This document shows positions 22,654 to 35,772 of a stretch of DNA of 64,000 bases, in pieces (position 1 is the first letter of the stretch; each line of letters starts with the position of its first letter). The notes under the pieces were generated by a model. That model was not told where the DNA came from. It ran no database searches and saw only the letters and a program-made list of their open reading frames with translations. The DNA is taken from positions 412,333 to 476,332 of the forward strand of contig MU119218.1 in NCBI GenBank assembly GCA_014904845.1, in the 5' to 3' direction. Made by a program: the position numbers and the translations under genes. The DNA comes from Acephala macrosclerotiorum. Its lineage: Eukaryota; Ascomycota; Leotiomycetes; Helotiales; Mollisiaceae.

Positions 22654-24034
22654 TTCGGGTATTTGATGGCTGCAGAAGTTGTAATTTCAACATATACCAC
22701 CGTGTTGATGTGGGTTGCCGAAGTGCCTTCGGTTGAACGAGGATGCCGAAGAAATTTTCAAATTTTCACCGAAGTGGACTCCCATCAATCTTGCCCGGCC
22801 AAGGAACTTATTATGGTCTCATTGGTACTGGCTAAGTAGATATCCCAAGAGTTTGTCTTGATTTAGTAAGAAGAAAGACTTCTTGTAAGGTTATGCCGTG
22901 AGCATTTGCTGCTTGGCAGAGAAGTTTAGAAATAACGACCGCAACAGTAAACTGAGCGTCAAATATAATTACCATTGTCGAGCCACGGTGTGACTATTGC
23001 AAGGAAACATTCTCAGGAGATATTTATCCACCTGCCAAGATTTGAAACGGCAAATGTACCCAAATTGAGCACCGGAAGTCAGACAGACCTTCGAGCATCA
23101 GACTTGTTGAGGTTTGAAAGGTCGGACTCTAACATCAAATGCTAGAACGTCACATTTCCCGAACCAATGGTTATGCAATCCCCCTATAACCAGCCCAGAT
23201 ATTCGTTGTCTTGTTCATTAGAATTCAGGAGCTAAGTCTCATCGAGTTGATCTAATAGGTCTTCATTCTGCGTCTCGAAAACTTGGACTATCCTCTTGAG
23301 TGATGAAAAACAGCATCTGCAACCCCCGTGAGAGCAAGCCTGACTGCACATCGGGCAGAACAAACATCTAAAAACTTTGCAGCAAAGAGTTTGGTGTCTT
23401 ATAATGAACCACTCGAAACCCGAAGCACTGAACAGCGGTGGTTGTGGTTGTAAAAGATCATCATTCCGAGCACTGAGGAGAGGACTTCAACTCTGGGAAG
23501 TAAGTTTGGGCGCATAAATTTTACAGCAGAGGTGCATCAAGTCACCTTAAAGCGAAGTTGAGAGGTCTGGTTTGATTCTTGCGAAGAAGTTAGGCCAAGA
23601 ATCGAGGTGGAGGTAACGGGCACAGAGGAAGCTCGAACTGGGTCGGAAGACAAACTTTGGGGGATTTTGAAGGATCTGGGGAATGGTGCTTCACCCTTTG
23701 CTTGGATTTGAAGTTCAATATTAAAGAGGATGTAGTTTTGCAGGGAATCAACTCTCATTCTACTCATTCAGGAAAAGGGGCACTTAGACGACATGGCATA
23801 TCGGTCAAATTCCAAAGGAGAGAGAAAGGAGGTATTCACCTCGATAGAGTGGCGTATGTAGTTTCTGGTCTCTTGACATATTGAAATGAATTTGAGGGAA
23901 AGGAAAGAGAGGTGTTCTTAGCAGTGTCCCGGTTGCACGGACCACTTATTGATGCCTGAGGCAACAATAAAAGTATATTTCCTTGCATTGAAACTTCACT
24001 GTTGATCTATTGGCATTGACAACCTCTGCTCACC
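22654..24034. other. Intergenic region between the tRNA and uL29m
   Basis: About 1.4 kb. Includes the upstream flank of the tRNA and the promoter of the ribosomal protein gene. Only short open frames, none with a recognisable domain. Confidence 0.45.
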
Positions 24035-24911
24035 ATGTCAACATCCACAGCTCTACGGCCTGCTCTGAGAGGCATGTTAAAATCTAGTCGACCGCAACAG
24101 CTTCCTCCACCGTTCCTGCTGCCGTCACTCTTCGCCCCTAAACACCATACCTCTCCTTTCTCCAGCAGCACTACGAATGCTTACCCACGAGACAACAACC
24201 GTGAACGAGGTGTATCTACCCAGAGACGCACAGGCCTTCGACAGCCAGTTTCTGTTTCAAAGACTCCGCTCCCAACACCTGTCCTCGATGCATCGAAGCG
24301 CTCGAAAGTTGAGGTGGATCCCGACCATGGTCTTTATCAGTTCTTTCACAGCAAGGAAAAGCCTATGAATACACCAGAAGAAGATGCTGAGCACGGCCGA
24401 CCATGGAGCGTGGAGGAGTTGAGGCATAAAAGCTGGGAGGATTTGTAAGACCATTCCGCCTAGAATTAAATTCATCTTATGTCCCGGTGCATGGCAAGGG
24501 CATTTGCTAACGCTCTAATTTCGCAGACACGCTTTGTGGTGGGTTTCTGCTAAGGAAAGGAACCGTATTGCCACGGAGGCGTATGAGAGGAAAGAATTAG
24601 ATGCTGGGTATGGAGCATTCGAATCGGAAAAAAGGGATGTCACTGTATGTGCTATTATACAATAGCTACCAGAGAAACATGCTGACTTTATTTAGGTGAG
24701 GAGGACACAAAGAGCCATCAAGCAAGTTTTGACAGAGAGATATTATTCCTGGAGAGATGCAGAAGTTGTTGCGAAGAATGATCCCGAAATCAACCTATCT
24801 GGACAGGGACCTCTCTACCAGCCTGTGGATTTCATGGAAGAAGAGCCACCAGCAGAGATTGCAGCTGAGCCGGAGGTAAAGCCCGAGCAGGTCTCTGCCC
24901 CGAACGCATAA
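24035..24911 (+). CDS. MRPL4: Mitochondrial large-subunit ribosomal protein uL29m (MRP-L47/L4 family)
   Basis: Exons 24035-24444, 24527-24644 and 24696-24911 encode 247 aa. Introns are GTAAGA...GCAG (82 nt, GCTAAC branch) and GTATGT...TTTAG (51 nt, GCTGAC branch). The N-terminus is basic and Ser-rich, a mitochondrial presequence. The MRP-L47 core follows, with GLYQFFHSKEKPM, the motif [21 protein letters not shown] and the helix ERNRIATEAYER. It ends in an acidic tail. In yeast the homologue (Mrpl4) sits at the exit-tunnel rim of the mitoribosome. The start ATG follows CACC. The gene ends 370 bp before the GDI gene on the same strand. Confidence 0.92.
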
Positions 24912-25281
24912 TATGGGACTATGTACACAATATGTATAGATATGGATTGGATTAGAACCTTGGTGGGGCTTTGGGTACAATTTGGAGGGCTTCAAGATCC
25001 GTTTCAAACGGCGGACGGCTTTCATAGCTGCGGGAAGACGACTGTAAAGTTTCTGTATTATATATTATGCGAAATTAGATCCTAGCCATGAGGGGCTGTT
25101 ACATTTGACACATTTTATGCTGGCATGAATGTTTTGGTCACCGCTTCGTTCCTTGTCGCCGCGCTAGTGGGTTCCATTCAAGACGTACCGTACCTACCTT
25201 GACAACAAATCTTGTGCTTCGAACCAAACTTCTTGTCTCGTGCCTCTCTTTGTCTAAAACTATTCGCATCAAGTCGCCAAT
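24912..25281. other. Intergenic region before GDI
   Basis: A 370-bp spacer holding the uL29m 3' end and the GDI promoter. No gene seen. Confidence 0.5.
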
Positions 25282-27165
25282 ATGGATGAAATTGCTCCTG
25301 TAAGTGTCGACCCTCTATGGAGATATACACTCTCCCCTGTTGTCCTTGCGATCTGGTGCTCCAAAAGTGCAGCTGCATGCCAACATGCCTTGTGCTTCTG
25401 CGACAATCTTTCATACTCTGCCGCATGCTAAGTTAAGTAATACTGACCTTGGATGAACAATACAGGAGTACGATGTGGTGGTAATGGGCACTGGTACGAA
25501 TCTTAATCTACCCCGCCAGGTGAGGGGCATCAACATCGAAGAGCTAACAATGGGTGAACCGCAGGTTTGACGGAGTGCATTCTCTCTGGGTATGTAGCTT
25601 TCAAGGAATGGCTATCTCGATGTAGGCTGATTTGGTATATAGAGTGCTGTCAGTCAAGGGCAAGAAAGTGCTTCACATTGACCGCAACGATCACTATGGC
25701 GCCGAAGCTGCTAGCGTTAATATCGAGGCTGTGAGTCTACTCCTCCGAGTCTGCGAGCCACCTCTGATTGCTGGTAGCTCTTCAAGAAATATGGAAACTA
25801 CAACAAGGGGGAGGAGCCATGGAAGAAGTATGGACGGGTGAACGACTGGAACATCGACCTCGTACCCAAACTCCTCATGTCTAGCGGCGAGTTGACGAAC
25901 ATCCTTGTCTCCACGGACGTCACAAGATACCTCGAATTCAAACAAGTGGCAGGGAGTTATGTTCAGCAAGGTAATGGGCCCAAGGCTACGGTCGCTAAGG
26001 TTCCCTCAACTGCTAGCGAAGCTCTAAGATCTTCTTTGATGGGCATATTCGAGAAGAGGAGAATGAAGTCTTTCATCGAATGGGTTGGCACATTCAACGA
26101 GGCAGATTCTGCAACTCATTATGGTATATTGGTCCCATGAACAAAATGTAAAGCTATGCTGACAGTCTAGGCCTTAACATTCAAAGCTGCACCATGAAGG
26201 AGGTGTACGACAAGTTTGGCCTCGAGGCCGGTACTCGGGACTTCATTGGCCATGCTATGGCCTTGTATCAAACCGACAGCTATATCAGCGAGAAGGGTGG
26301 TGCTGTTGAGGCTATTCAACGTATTCATCTCTACGGAACCTCCGTCTCTCGATATGGCAAATCACCATACATCTACCCTCTCTACGGTCTTGGAGAGTTG
26401 CCACAAGGCTTTGCACGTCTGTCAGCTATCTACGGTGGAACCTACATGCTGAACACAAATATCGACGAGATTATCTATGAGGGGAACAAGGCGGTTGGGA
26501 TCAGGGCAACTATGCACGACAGAGGTGGAGAAGAGCCAATGAAGTTCGAGACCAAGGCCAAGAAGATTCTTACGGACCCTTCATACTTCCCTGGCAAGGT
26601 TCAAGTCACTGGTCATGTCTTGAAGGCTATCTGCATCTTGAACCACCCACTGGCAGGAACGGACAACAGTGATTCCGCTCAACTCATCATCCCACAATCC
26701 CAGGTCGGACGCAAGAATGGTATGTCATTTACCTAGTGCTAAAGAATCATGCTAATTTGAACAGACATCTACATCGCCGTCGTCTCCAGCGCTCACAGCG
26801 TTTGCCCCAAAGGCTACTATATTGCTATTGTCTCGACCATTGCTGAGACAACCGCAAACCACCACCTCGAACTTGCACCTGGATTCGAGCGTCTCGGCAA
26901 GATTGAGGAGAAGTTCATGGTAAGTCCTGAAGCTCAGCCAAATCCTGAATCATCTGACTCGAAACAGGGCCCCCCCATTCCTCTCTACGAGCCCCTTGAG
27001 AGCGGTGTGAATGACAACATCTTCATTTCCAAGAGCTACGATGCCACCAGCCACTTCGAGACGACCACTGATGACGTCAAGGACATCTACCGCCGAGCCG
27101 AGGGGCATGATCTTGTTGTCGAGGGATTGCGAGAGGGAACGAACTTGGTTGGTGACAACGAGTAG
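25282..27165 (+). CDS. GDI1: Rab GDP-dissociation inhibitor
   Basis: Eight exons: 25282-25299, 25466-25493, 25565-25589, 25643-25730, 25778-26123, 26171-26719, 26765-26919 and 26968-27165. They give 468 aa, the expected length for fungal GDI plus a short tail. All introns are GT-AG and keep the frame. GDI extracts GDP-bound, prenylated Rab/Ypt GTPases from membranes and recycles them in the secretory pathway. Visible conserved blocks are EYDVVVMGTGLTECILSG (the GxGxxE dinucleotide-like fold), GKKVLHIDRNDHYG, GRVNDWNIDLVPKLL, the Rab-binding YVQQGNG block and GKSPYIYPLYGLGELPQGFA. The usual YGGE is YGAE here. Four of the first exons are tiny, so the start depends on splicing. Essential in yeast, hence probably functional. 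Confidence 0.95.
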
Positions 27166-28721
27166 GCGAGCAAGGAGTAACGGTACATAGATGCGGGACA
27201 CGGAGGACGTTCTATCTTAGCATTATGAAATTGACGAATGACAGACAGCGATTACCAGTCTAAAGGTGCTTTTTCTCCACAGTGAAATGTGTTCCGTCCC
27301 AAGGTGTGTTGTTGGAAGTAGCTCATGGATATTTTCCTTGAAGCGTCATGGTCGAGTGACTGCTGCTTTTTCCGCAACCAGAAAGGGCCGGTAGCTAAGT
27401 CTCAGACGAAGCCAAAGCGATTGTTGGTCTGGATTGAGCTAGGCCCACGATATCGTGGAGCGTAAACCGAAGGTGGTCTGATGGATCATAGCATTTTCAA
27501 CTTCTAGACCAAACCTTTCGAAGTGGAGCTGACTGCACTTGTCAAAGCCAGCCTAGGCTCTATCTATATTGCATCCTAAGAACCTAAGAACCGATACCAG
27601 CCTAACATCAGATCTTTCGAGTCGTTCTTCGCGGTGACGGGAACTGATTGCGCGGCTGCATCGCATCGTCACCAAAGAGTTATAGTAGGCTAGCTCAGCC
27701 GGTATACGTAGTACTTTATGATAAAGTCTGGATTAGGAACAAGATGTCGCCTGCAACATCCGTTTTAATCTCTAGCTATTTTAAGAAAGTTGATTTCATC
27801 TAAATGATGGATTTGCAGTCAAACGTTATTAGGAGGGGGATGTAGGTTGTACGAGTAAATCTGAATCTCAGTGACACGAGCATTCGCCAGGCGAGAAGAC
27901 AGACATTCAATTCAGCTCCCACTTACCTTAATCTCAATTTCTCATTCCGAACATTATCACATCAACAAACTTTCTTCCTCTCCTCCCGATTATTTTCTTT
28001 CCAAGACCACCTACCTACAATCTCCGTAACCCAAAAAAGCCACAACCATCTCACAATGTTTCACCTCATTTCATCCCACAAACTCAAATCCCGTAACACT
28101 AAGCAGTCATAACTCCTACATCCATTCAGTCGCCACTAAACTGACCCCCATCCTCCTGCCCCGCCCTTCCCGTCAACCCCCCACTCGTCGCCCACTTGCC
28201 CCCGCGCTACCCCCCACGAACCAGGACGTCTCTGAAAAAGAAAGGCTGGTGAGGGGTGTTCAGCCTTGCGGGACCATGAGGATTCGCTGTCCATTCTGGC
28301 TGGGAATGTCATCTTGCTTGAAAATTCGCTGGCTGGAGATTTAAGGTATATCCTCGTTGATTACAAATCGGTCAAAGTTAAATTTGAGTATACGAAAAGA
28401 GGATAATTTGGCAAGCAATTCATGTCAAAACTAGTTGGGAAATTGCAATGCTTTTATACTTTTAACTCTAGTTTAACTCTGTTCATTATACAAACAATAA
28501 TACGTCTAAGTGACCATCCTAGTCCCCAAATCGGTACGCCATACACCTTGAACACCAAATCCTTCCTTATCACTATAAAAAGCAACCCGTTCGAGGGCAA
28601 CACACGCGCCCGCTAAAACGCAATCAAAACTCCTTTCATGCCAGTATAAACGCTCCCAATTCTTCTAATCCGTGAGAGCAACTTCTATACTTCGTCCTGT
28701 TCCCTAATCCATCACTCAGTT
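27166..28721. other. Convergent intergenic region between GDI and an MFS gene
   Basis: About 1.55 kb with no convincing gene. Includes C-rich sequence around 28145-28215 and AT-rich sequence at 28330-28500. It should hold both 3' UTRs. Confidence 0.5.
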
Positions 28722-30407
28722 TCACTCCTCGACATCTTCCTCGTCCACGTCAGAAACTACATGTCGAGGACTCACCTCGTTCTTCCACCTCTGCTCCTCC
28801 TCGATCTGGTTCCTGGTTCGCCTGATTGTAAATGCCTGCACACCACCGATGCTCGCAACAAATGCACTCCCATACCAAGCTAATCCCGTAAAATCAATCC
28901 TTGACCCAACCGTATATAGATATCCCGCAACCGGAGGCGCCACAGTTCTGCAAGCTGCACCCGCAGAAGCAGCCAGTCCATTGATCTTGCCCAGCACGCA
29001 AGGAGAAGGCGTCGCTTCCTTAATCAAGATCAAGAGAACTGGGTAAGCAAGAATAGACAGCAGATTTCGGATCGTGAGGCATGTGTAGATGCCATAGAAA
29101 ACCAAGGAGGGAGGTAGATGGACCAGATATGGCATGATGATATATGCGATTGGGTGCAGCACGGAAACTATGATGAAAAGTCTGTGAATTCCGAACATTT
29201 CTGCTGCAAGTGGGAAGACGACGGCTTGGACGAAGAGGGCTATCACACCGTTTATGGACATGATGACACCGACTTTTTGCACGCTGAGACCGAGACCTCT
29301 AGGTGAAAAGAAGGGGTTCCCCGTTACTGCTTGGGCTAGCATGAAGATATTGGGTTTGCCGCGTGCGTCTTCGAGGAAGATGGGGAGGAGGTGATCGTAG
29401 GTCATGCTATGGTATGTGAAGATGCCAAGAGCGACGATGAGTGCAATGATGCGTTTGGTAAAAATCTTGGGCGCGCGATTCTTCTCAGTTGCATGTCTCC
29501 ATTTGCTGTCATCACTACCCTCAAATGTACCATATGTGTCGGCGCGTAGGTCAACTGCTGGGGTTTTGATCGCATCGGCTGTAGCAACAAGAGGCGTTTC
29601 GTCAGATACATAAGTATCGTCTGGCAGAAGGACGCGTGGCTGCATATCGGGATGTGTTTCTTCGAGGAGGAAATAACCTGCCAGAATGCTCACCAGAAGC
29701 AAACTTGAACAAAGGAGGTTTGGCAGGAGATATGGAAAGCGTCCGAAAAGGCCATCTTGGGAGAAGGTGTTGGGGAACGAAGTTGCAGGATCTGCGAATG
29801 TTCCACCAAGTGACGGACCGAGAATTGTGCCGATAGACCAGACGAAAGGCATCACGGAATACGCTCGCGGCTCATGCTCTGGCTTTGTCACCAATTCGGC
29901 GACCATTGTCTGTATAACTCCAATGTTACCATTGAGCACTCCTCCAATTGCTCTTCCCGCCAGTGCGACCCAAATGTTCGAAGCGAATCCAACCATAATC
30001 ATGCTCAGCATTGTGCCCGCACATCCCATCAGGAGGACTGGTTTTCGACCAACGCGGTCCGAAAGACCGCCCCAAAACATGCCTGTCAGGGACTCGGCGA
30101 GCGCGAAGGCGGAGATGAGCAGACCAGCGTAGAACGAGGCATCGTTCTCGTCGCCGACGTGGAACTTCTTGACAAGTGGCCAGGCATATGGGAAGATGGA
30201 GGTGAGTGCAATTGGCTCTGCAAGTCGGACAATGGCTAGAAAACACGTCGAGTTAGTTTTCTATAAATGTCATGGTGGACTAAGTGGGACTTTGGCGGTG
30301 TGGTATGATGCGCACGGAGAGAGGAAAAGGGACGTACCAAGAAGAAATAACTGAACCGTAGGAAACTTCTCAGGGTCTCGACTCGAACTCTGTCTTGTTA
30401 GGGTCAT
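28722..30407 (-). CDS. MFS transporter (DHA1-like, ZIFL/Ycr023c type)
   Basis: Exons 30338-30407 and 28722-30235 encode 527 aa. The intron (102 nt, GTACGT...CTAG) lies after residue 23, just before TM1. It is a proton-coupled major-facilitator permease of the plasma or vacuolar membrane. TM1 is preceded by the family motif RLAEPIALTSIFPY. Motif A is GGLSDRVGRKP between TM2 and TM3, and motif C-like glycines occur in TM5 (SIGTILGPSLGG). A long hydrophilic loop separates the two halves (about 230-300). The second half carries GVIMSINGVIALFVQ. The tail is acidic (DVDEEDVEE). The substrate cannot be predicted. A (GA)n tract lies in its 5' leader/promoter. Confidence 0.9.
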
Positions 30408-30507
30408 GGTCCTTCCGCCTGATCTGAATCTTACGGCTGCAAAGTCGAGGATTGAATCTCTGTGGCAAGAAAAGGAGGCGACAACAAAGAGCTTGGTTCA
30501 ATCCGAC

Positions 30508-30544
<37 letters not shown>

Positions 30545-32740
30545 GGAGATTGAAAGGGAAAGATCGAATGAAGAAGCTCGATGTGAGAATTCGACAGGAG
30601 TGGACAATTTAGAAAGGGTGTTGACGGGAGAGAGAAAGATTTCTAGGAGTTGGAGGGCGGAGGAAGAGAATTATAGTATGGTATGGATGTGTAGCGTATG
30701 TGGGCCAAATGCGGTCTCCTCGATATTGCTCTCTTGTCGTTGCCCACACGGAAAGTGCGTCCCTAGCTTTGCTTCCGTTTTCGCCTTGCCTTGATTTCCA
30801 CCCGTACTTCGTTCGTATTAATTGCTGGTTCCATTCTTCTGGTGAGAACATTTTGCCGTGCTGGCTCTTGTTCTAGCTCTAGTGGGGCAACAAAATATCT
30901 GGAAATCTGGATCCTGGATCCAGGTCCTCCTACTGGACCTACGCGTTGTCAACGGGAAGACCAGGAACTCTATGCGAGTCTCAGATACCGAAAGAGCTGG
31001 TGATTGGACACTATGCTATACCAAAGCGTTTATCATCCGGAAGCAAGGCTATCGGGCTCAGGATGTGCAGCGGCAGCGAAGGAAGAGGTGCCTGCCCGCC
31101 TGCCTGCCTCCTCCCAACTCAGACTTTTTACGTTAGAGAAATCGTGTGTTCATCTTGTGACTCGTTTTCTTCCAAAAACTTACTCATTGTATTCATTCCA
31201 ATCATTCTACATGTCAGGGGGGAGGCCTTTCGAGGGATATGCTTCATCTGATCCAAGCAGCGCATAAAACTAGGATGCCATCTTTGACAGACGGAAGTCC
31301 AAGTCCAAGTCCAAGTCCAAAACGGCGCAGAGACGAGTGTGGATCAATGGGCCTTTCTAGCGTGTAGTGTAGTGTAGTGTCGGACAAGGATCAAAACAGC
31401 CGGAATCGATTCGCAGAATCGCACGGATATCCTTCCGCACCCTGCTCACAACTTGATATCAAGCTGATGGCGGTGAGTATTGATCACCACGCCCCTCGTT
31501 TGGCTCCGGCCAGCCATCCCGAGTACCGGAGCCCCCCATTCACGTGCAAGGATGCCAGAAGCAAACGGGTTCTGCTAAAACACATCCAATAACTCATCCA
31601 ACCACGCTCACCCAGCACCAACGGTCCGGCTCTCCGACTCCACAAATCTCCCCGCAGGCTCAGCAACACTGCATCTCCCATCAAACAAATCCCAAAGATT
31701 ATTCCTATATGCCCTCTGCATATCAAGAGATAGGCGTTTCTCTGCACAACCAAAAGATGCTCTTTCCTGCCTTCTATTGTCCCGAGGAACGGCTCGGCTG
31801 TTCCAGAAGTGCGCTGATTTGATTGAGAGGTAGCTTTTGAAACGGGTGATCTGCATATCAGTGCAGAAATTGTAGGTGTGGAAGAGTTGATGATTAAGGG
31901 AAGGAGCTACGCGTGCGACAAGGAAGTGGTACGACAGGTCCTTTCGCAACGTTCTGAAGGTTGATAGTCATCATTGACAATTTGAGTTGTGATGTCGATC
32001 ATCGTCGATGGATATGGATATGCCGGGTCAAAACGGATGTTGACAACTCATTTTGCATGCACGAGAGATAGCTATTCTCATTGTGAGTGGCAACTCAAAT
32101 AAACAGGATAATAGACGCTTTGACAAAGGATGACTTGCATGTGATGTTGAATCATATCGTGAAGCTTATATTTTGATCGTAAAGTTGAGTTGATATTTTG
32201 ACTTTCACACGCTCGATGGCGGTGAGTGGCTCGAGTCATGTATCGTGAAGACAAGGCAGAATTCGAAGCCTGTTCTCTCAATAGCGGTGTCGAGCTCGAC
32301 AATTGTGTATGAAATTTGTGTCTCAATATGTCACTGAGCTTCTGGGCCGTTGAGTTCATGTGTGATTATAAATCTCTCGTGATCTCGCATATAGGAAAAA
32401 GGGGGCTCGCTTAATGTTGAATGACCGTCCCATCTGAGGTCAGAAGAATCCGAGCAGGGGGAACAATCTCTCAGGCATGGTATCAGGGAACAGATGGGCG
32501 AAGAAGCGGACATAGAATTAAATTTGACACCTCCAGTATCTTAATTACTAGTACAAGTTAAAGATGCATGACACAGCGTTTGCCCCTTTTACTTCACCCC
32601 AATCCCATCTTCACCCGTCAACCTCAACCTCAACCACACCGGATCCACCTCGGTCCAAAAGCTCCAACTTAGTCACTTCTTACTCCCACAAAGCCATCCA
32701 AAAAGACCAAACAACTAACCACCCCACCATCACCTCAACG
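30408..32740. other. Intergenic region with short tandem repeats
   Basis: 2.3 kb between the MFS start and the 3' end of the HEXXH gene. It contains GTCCAA repeats (about 31297-31320) and a GTGTA run (about 31361-31380). Short open frames only; no gene called. Confidence 0.45.
30511..30541 (+). repeat. TC dinucleotide microsatellite
   Basis: About 15.5 copies of TC, about 100 bp upstream of the MFS start (GA on the gene strand). Probably lies in its promoter or 5' UTR. Confidence 0.92.
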
Positions 32741-35700
32741 CTACACATGAGGCACCCTTCTAAACACACCAGTCATGTTCTCCGGTGAACCCTTGGGAAT
32801 ACCCTCGTTCCCGTCTCCTGCAGGATCAGCAGGCACCAAAGCAGGCATCCCAGGATTCTCAACGAGCTTATCAACCAGCGTCTCTCTCTCTTCCTTCAAC
32901 CCCTCAATATCCTCAAAAGTATCCAACATCTCAGACGCCGTAGTCGCAATCACAAACTTCAAATGAGGTCTCAGAGGATCAATTCCACCACCTTTAATGA
33001 TGATCTTGTCAAGATTACTGCCATGCTCGGAGATCGATTTCATGCGTTCTCGGAACGTGGGCTCGGCGTTGCCGTGTCGGAGGTCGTAGTCGCGCTTGAG
33101 ATGTGGCTCGACGTGTGGTGGTGATGGTGGTGGTGCTGGGGGGTCTGTATTAGTCGGAGGACAGGCGCATTTACCACAGTGACCTGCGCTACTCCCGTTT
33201 CCACCACCGCTGTTGCTTGAAGTTTCTGCATTTTCGCTGCCTGCATCATCGGTCCCACTGCGTGGGAGTCCAACTCTCGGTACAAAAACTGGTATCAAAG
33301 GCGGCTCAGGTTCAGGAGTGGGCTCTTTCAGAGGCTCTGTTACCATCTCAAGACTTGCCCGGTCCACCGTGTCACCATATATTGAGAGAGGTGCATCATC
33401 TGGACCAAGCGGGTTCTGGCGGTCGGCGCCGAAGTAGAGTTTGATGTCTTGATCCGCTGGTAATTTGGCGAGCTCGAAAAGATAGCTTTTCAAAGCCTGT
33501 AAAGTAGTCCGTTCGGGCGCCACGTCGAAGGCATAGTGTTCGATCCCATCACTGTCAACTCTGTCTATCGGATCACCATTGTCATCGTGACCGGTTTCTA
33601 GGACATCCCGGTCTAGCAGGCCTTCCATAGATTGCTCATCGCGGAATCTTTGCACTCGAAGCCTAAGCGTCGAATTGCCACCCCATTGCGGAAGGTTGTG
33701 GGTGCGAAAGAAGGTAGCAAACTCAGCGGCAGTCCAACTATCGTAGTCGTTCGTGAGATCTGGTGGGAACGGTTCACTTGGGAAATGTGCTTTGAGTACC
33801 GATTTTGCATCGGCCAGGTCCATACGAAGCCAATGCCTGGCGCGGTCTCTAAGCCGTTGTGGCTCTCCATACTCCGGCTGGCCCTGAATAGCACAGAGGT
33901 CTTTGGCATCTTTGTTTTCCCAGTGTTCGAAAGATGCAAGACGTTGTTGTTTGATCTTCACAAGAGCCAAAAGATCACCGGCCCATATCTCTTCTGCTTT
34001 TCGAAGATAGTAACCTCGTATTCTCTCAATCAAAGCTCTATCCATCTTATCGTTGGCGGAAAGCTTGCCGCGCTGCAAGGCTTCGTCCGCTGGTAATGGT
34101 CCTGGATCAATTTTCTTGCGGTCACAAAAGCACCTCGCAATTTCGTGCGTAAATTTTGCTGTAAAATACTCGACACTGCTGCTTTTGAGGTAGTCATCTA
34201 TTGATTGTCTATTGGGACCAGTTCCACTGGCCAGCTTCCGTCTCTTGGCTGGTAGGTTGTCATCGTCATCGTCTGCTCTTGCGCGTTTGGAAGAAGCTGT
34301 ATTGACTGTGTCTGAAGGAGCATACTTGACCTCAACCTTTAATACCTCAGAGGAGAGGCTGGCATTGGGGTCCTCGGAGATATAGTCCATCTTTACCACC
34401 CCATCGTCAAGGTATTGGTAAGGATTAAGATCGAACCAATACTCTTCCAAATCATCAAAGTCCTCGTCGTCGTCTTCCCCAAACGGATTTTCCCCTTTTC
34501 GATACGGCTTGAAATAAGGTCTCAATTCCTCTTTGACTTTTTCAATCTCAGCGCTGGGAATGATTTTGAAGACGTCTTCAGGAAATATGCCCCTGTCCTT
34601 GTGTCGTCTTAGCCATTCTGGCTTTCGATCACGAATGGGTATTGTCCAATTCCGATCCCTAGCTATCGCAATGGGAGCATCGGCGTTTGAGTTAGTTACT
34701 GGCTTCAAGGCTGCAACAGCCCTTGCTGAGAAGTCACGGTCCGTCTGACTACCAAGGCGGTCCCAAAATTTCTGAGTCAAGACTTGCTGTATGTACGAGA
34801 TAGGAATCGCGAACTGAGTTCTGTAAAGAGGTCGGTCTTTCCTGCCAGTGACGTTTATGGTAAGGTAGGGGTCCCAGATGGCGGCGGCTTCGAAGTGTAG
34901 AGGTACACCAGGACTGATTTTGGCTGTTCTGACATGAAAGCCAGAGAACAGAAAAGCTTCGAAGCAGAATCCCAGCTCTGCTTGGGCGTAATCCCCAACA
35001 AATGGTTCTTCGCCCATTCCTCCATAATCCAAGTCTCGATAGTCCTGACACCAGACTACATGACCAACCTCGTGGGTAATGGTGACCGCTGCATGAAATA
35101 TTGCTCGAAGACGAGCCTCGCTATCCGGTGGGTAAGCCTTGATGGCATCGAGGTACTGGTGCATAATCCCAACAAGAAGAGGTCGACGTTGGTACCCTTG
35201 TTGCTCTGAATCGTAGTCATAAGATTTGATTGTATCTTTATCAAGTTCTGGCCATGGCTCTTGACCATAAATTCCTTCCTTCACATGTCTCGTCATCCCA
35301 AGTGCACCGTTGGCCGCCAACGTCTTGTTGAGGCGCCATTCTATCTCCTCGGCAACTTCTTCGAGTTCCCTGCGCGTTGTCTTCAGCTCATCGTCAGTGA
35401 AGGGATCCCTCTTGAAGTCGATGGTAATTTCTTTTTGGTTGTCGCTTTTGTGCCTTAGCTTTTCATGTAGATCCTCCGAGGGTAAAAACTGTGCAAAGTA
35501 GTCCGTCCCCGCCGCTATGAGGTTCGATGCCAATCGTAGACTGGGCAGAAGTAGGTTGAAATTATGGTCTTTTACATTCGTCCACTTTTCTCGCTCCAAA
35601 ATCGGATGCAGTGCATTTGCGAGGTCCGGAGGCTGGACAGGCCCAGTGTCTAGATGCAGTCAGCAAATGGTGATGAAATATTGCGTGCCAGAAGTAGCCT

Positions 35701-35772
35701 GCACGCACTGATTGCTCCAGCTCTCTCCAGCTCGGCAGTATCCCAATCTTTGCGAGAGTTCTCTTCCGACAT
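32741..35772 (-). CDS. Large protein with zincin-like HEXXH motif
   Basis: Exons 35709-35772 and 32741-35649 encode 990 aa. The intron (59 nt, GTGCGT...GCTGAC...CTAG) follows residue 21, which moves the start to ATG 35772. Residues 214-218 read HEVGH inside a hydrophobic helix (AAVTITHEVGHVVW), followed about 30 residues on by an acidic/Gly block (GGMGEEPFVGDYAQAELGFCFEAFLF). This resembles the active-site helix of a zinc metallopeptidase, although the third ligand is not certain. The middle is charged, with an acidic EDDDEDFDDLEEY stretch and a nuclear-localisation-like KRARADDDDDNLPAKRRK. A C-terminal segment near LQALKSYLFELAKL could be a ubiquitin-like or small interaction domain. I do not recognise the family. 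Enzymatic activity is inference from the motif. Confidence 0.8.
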
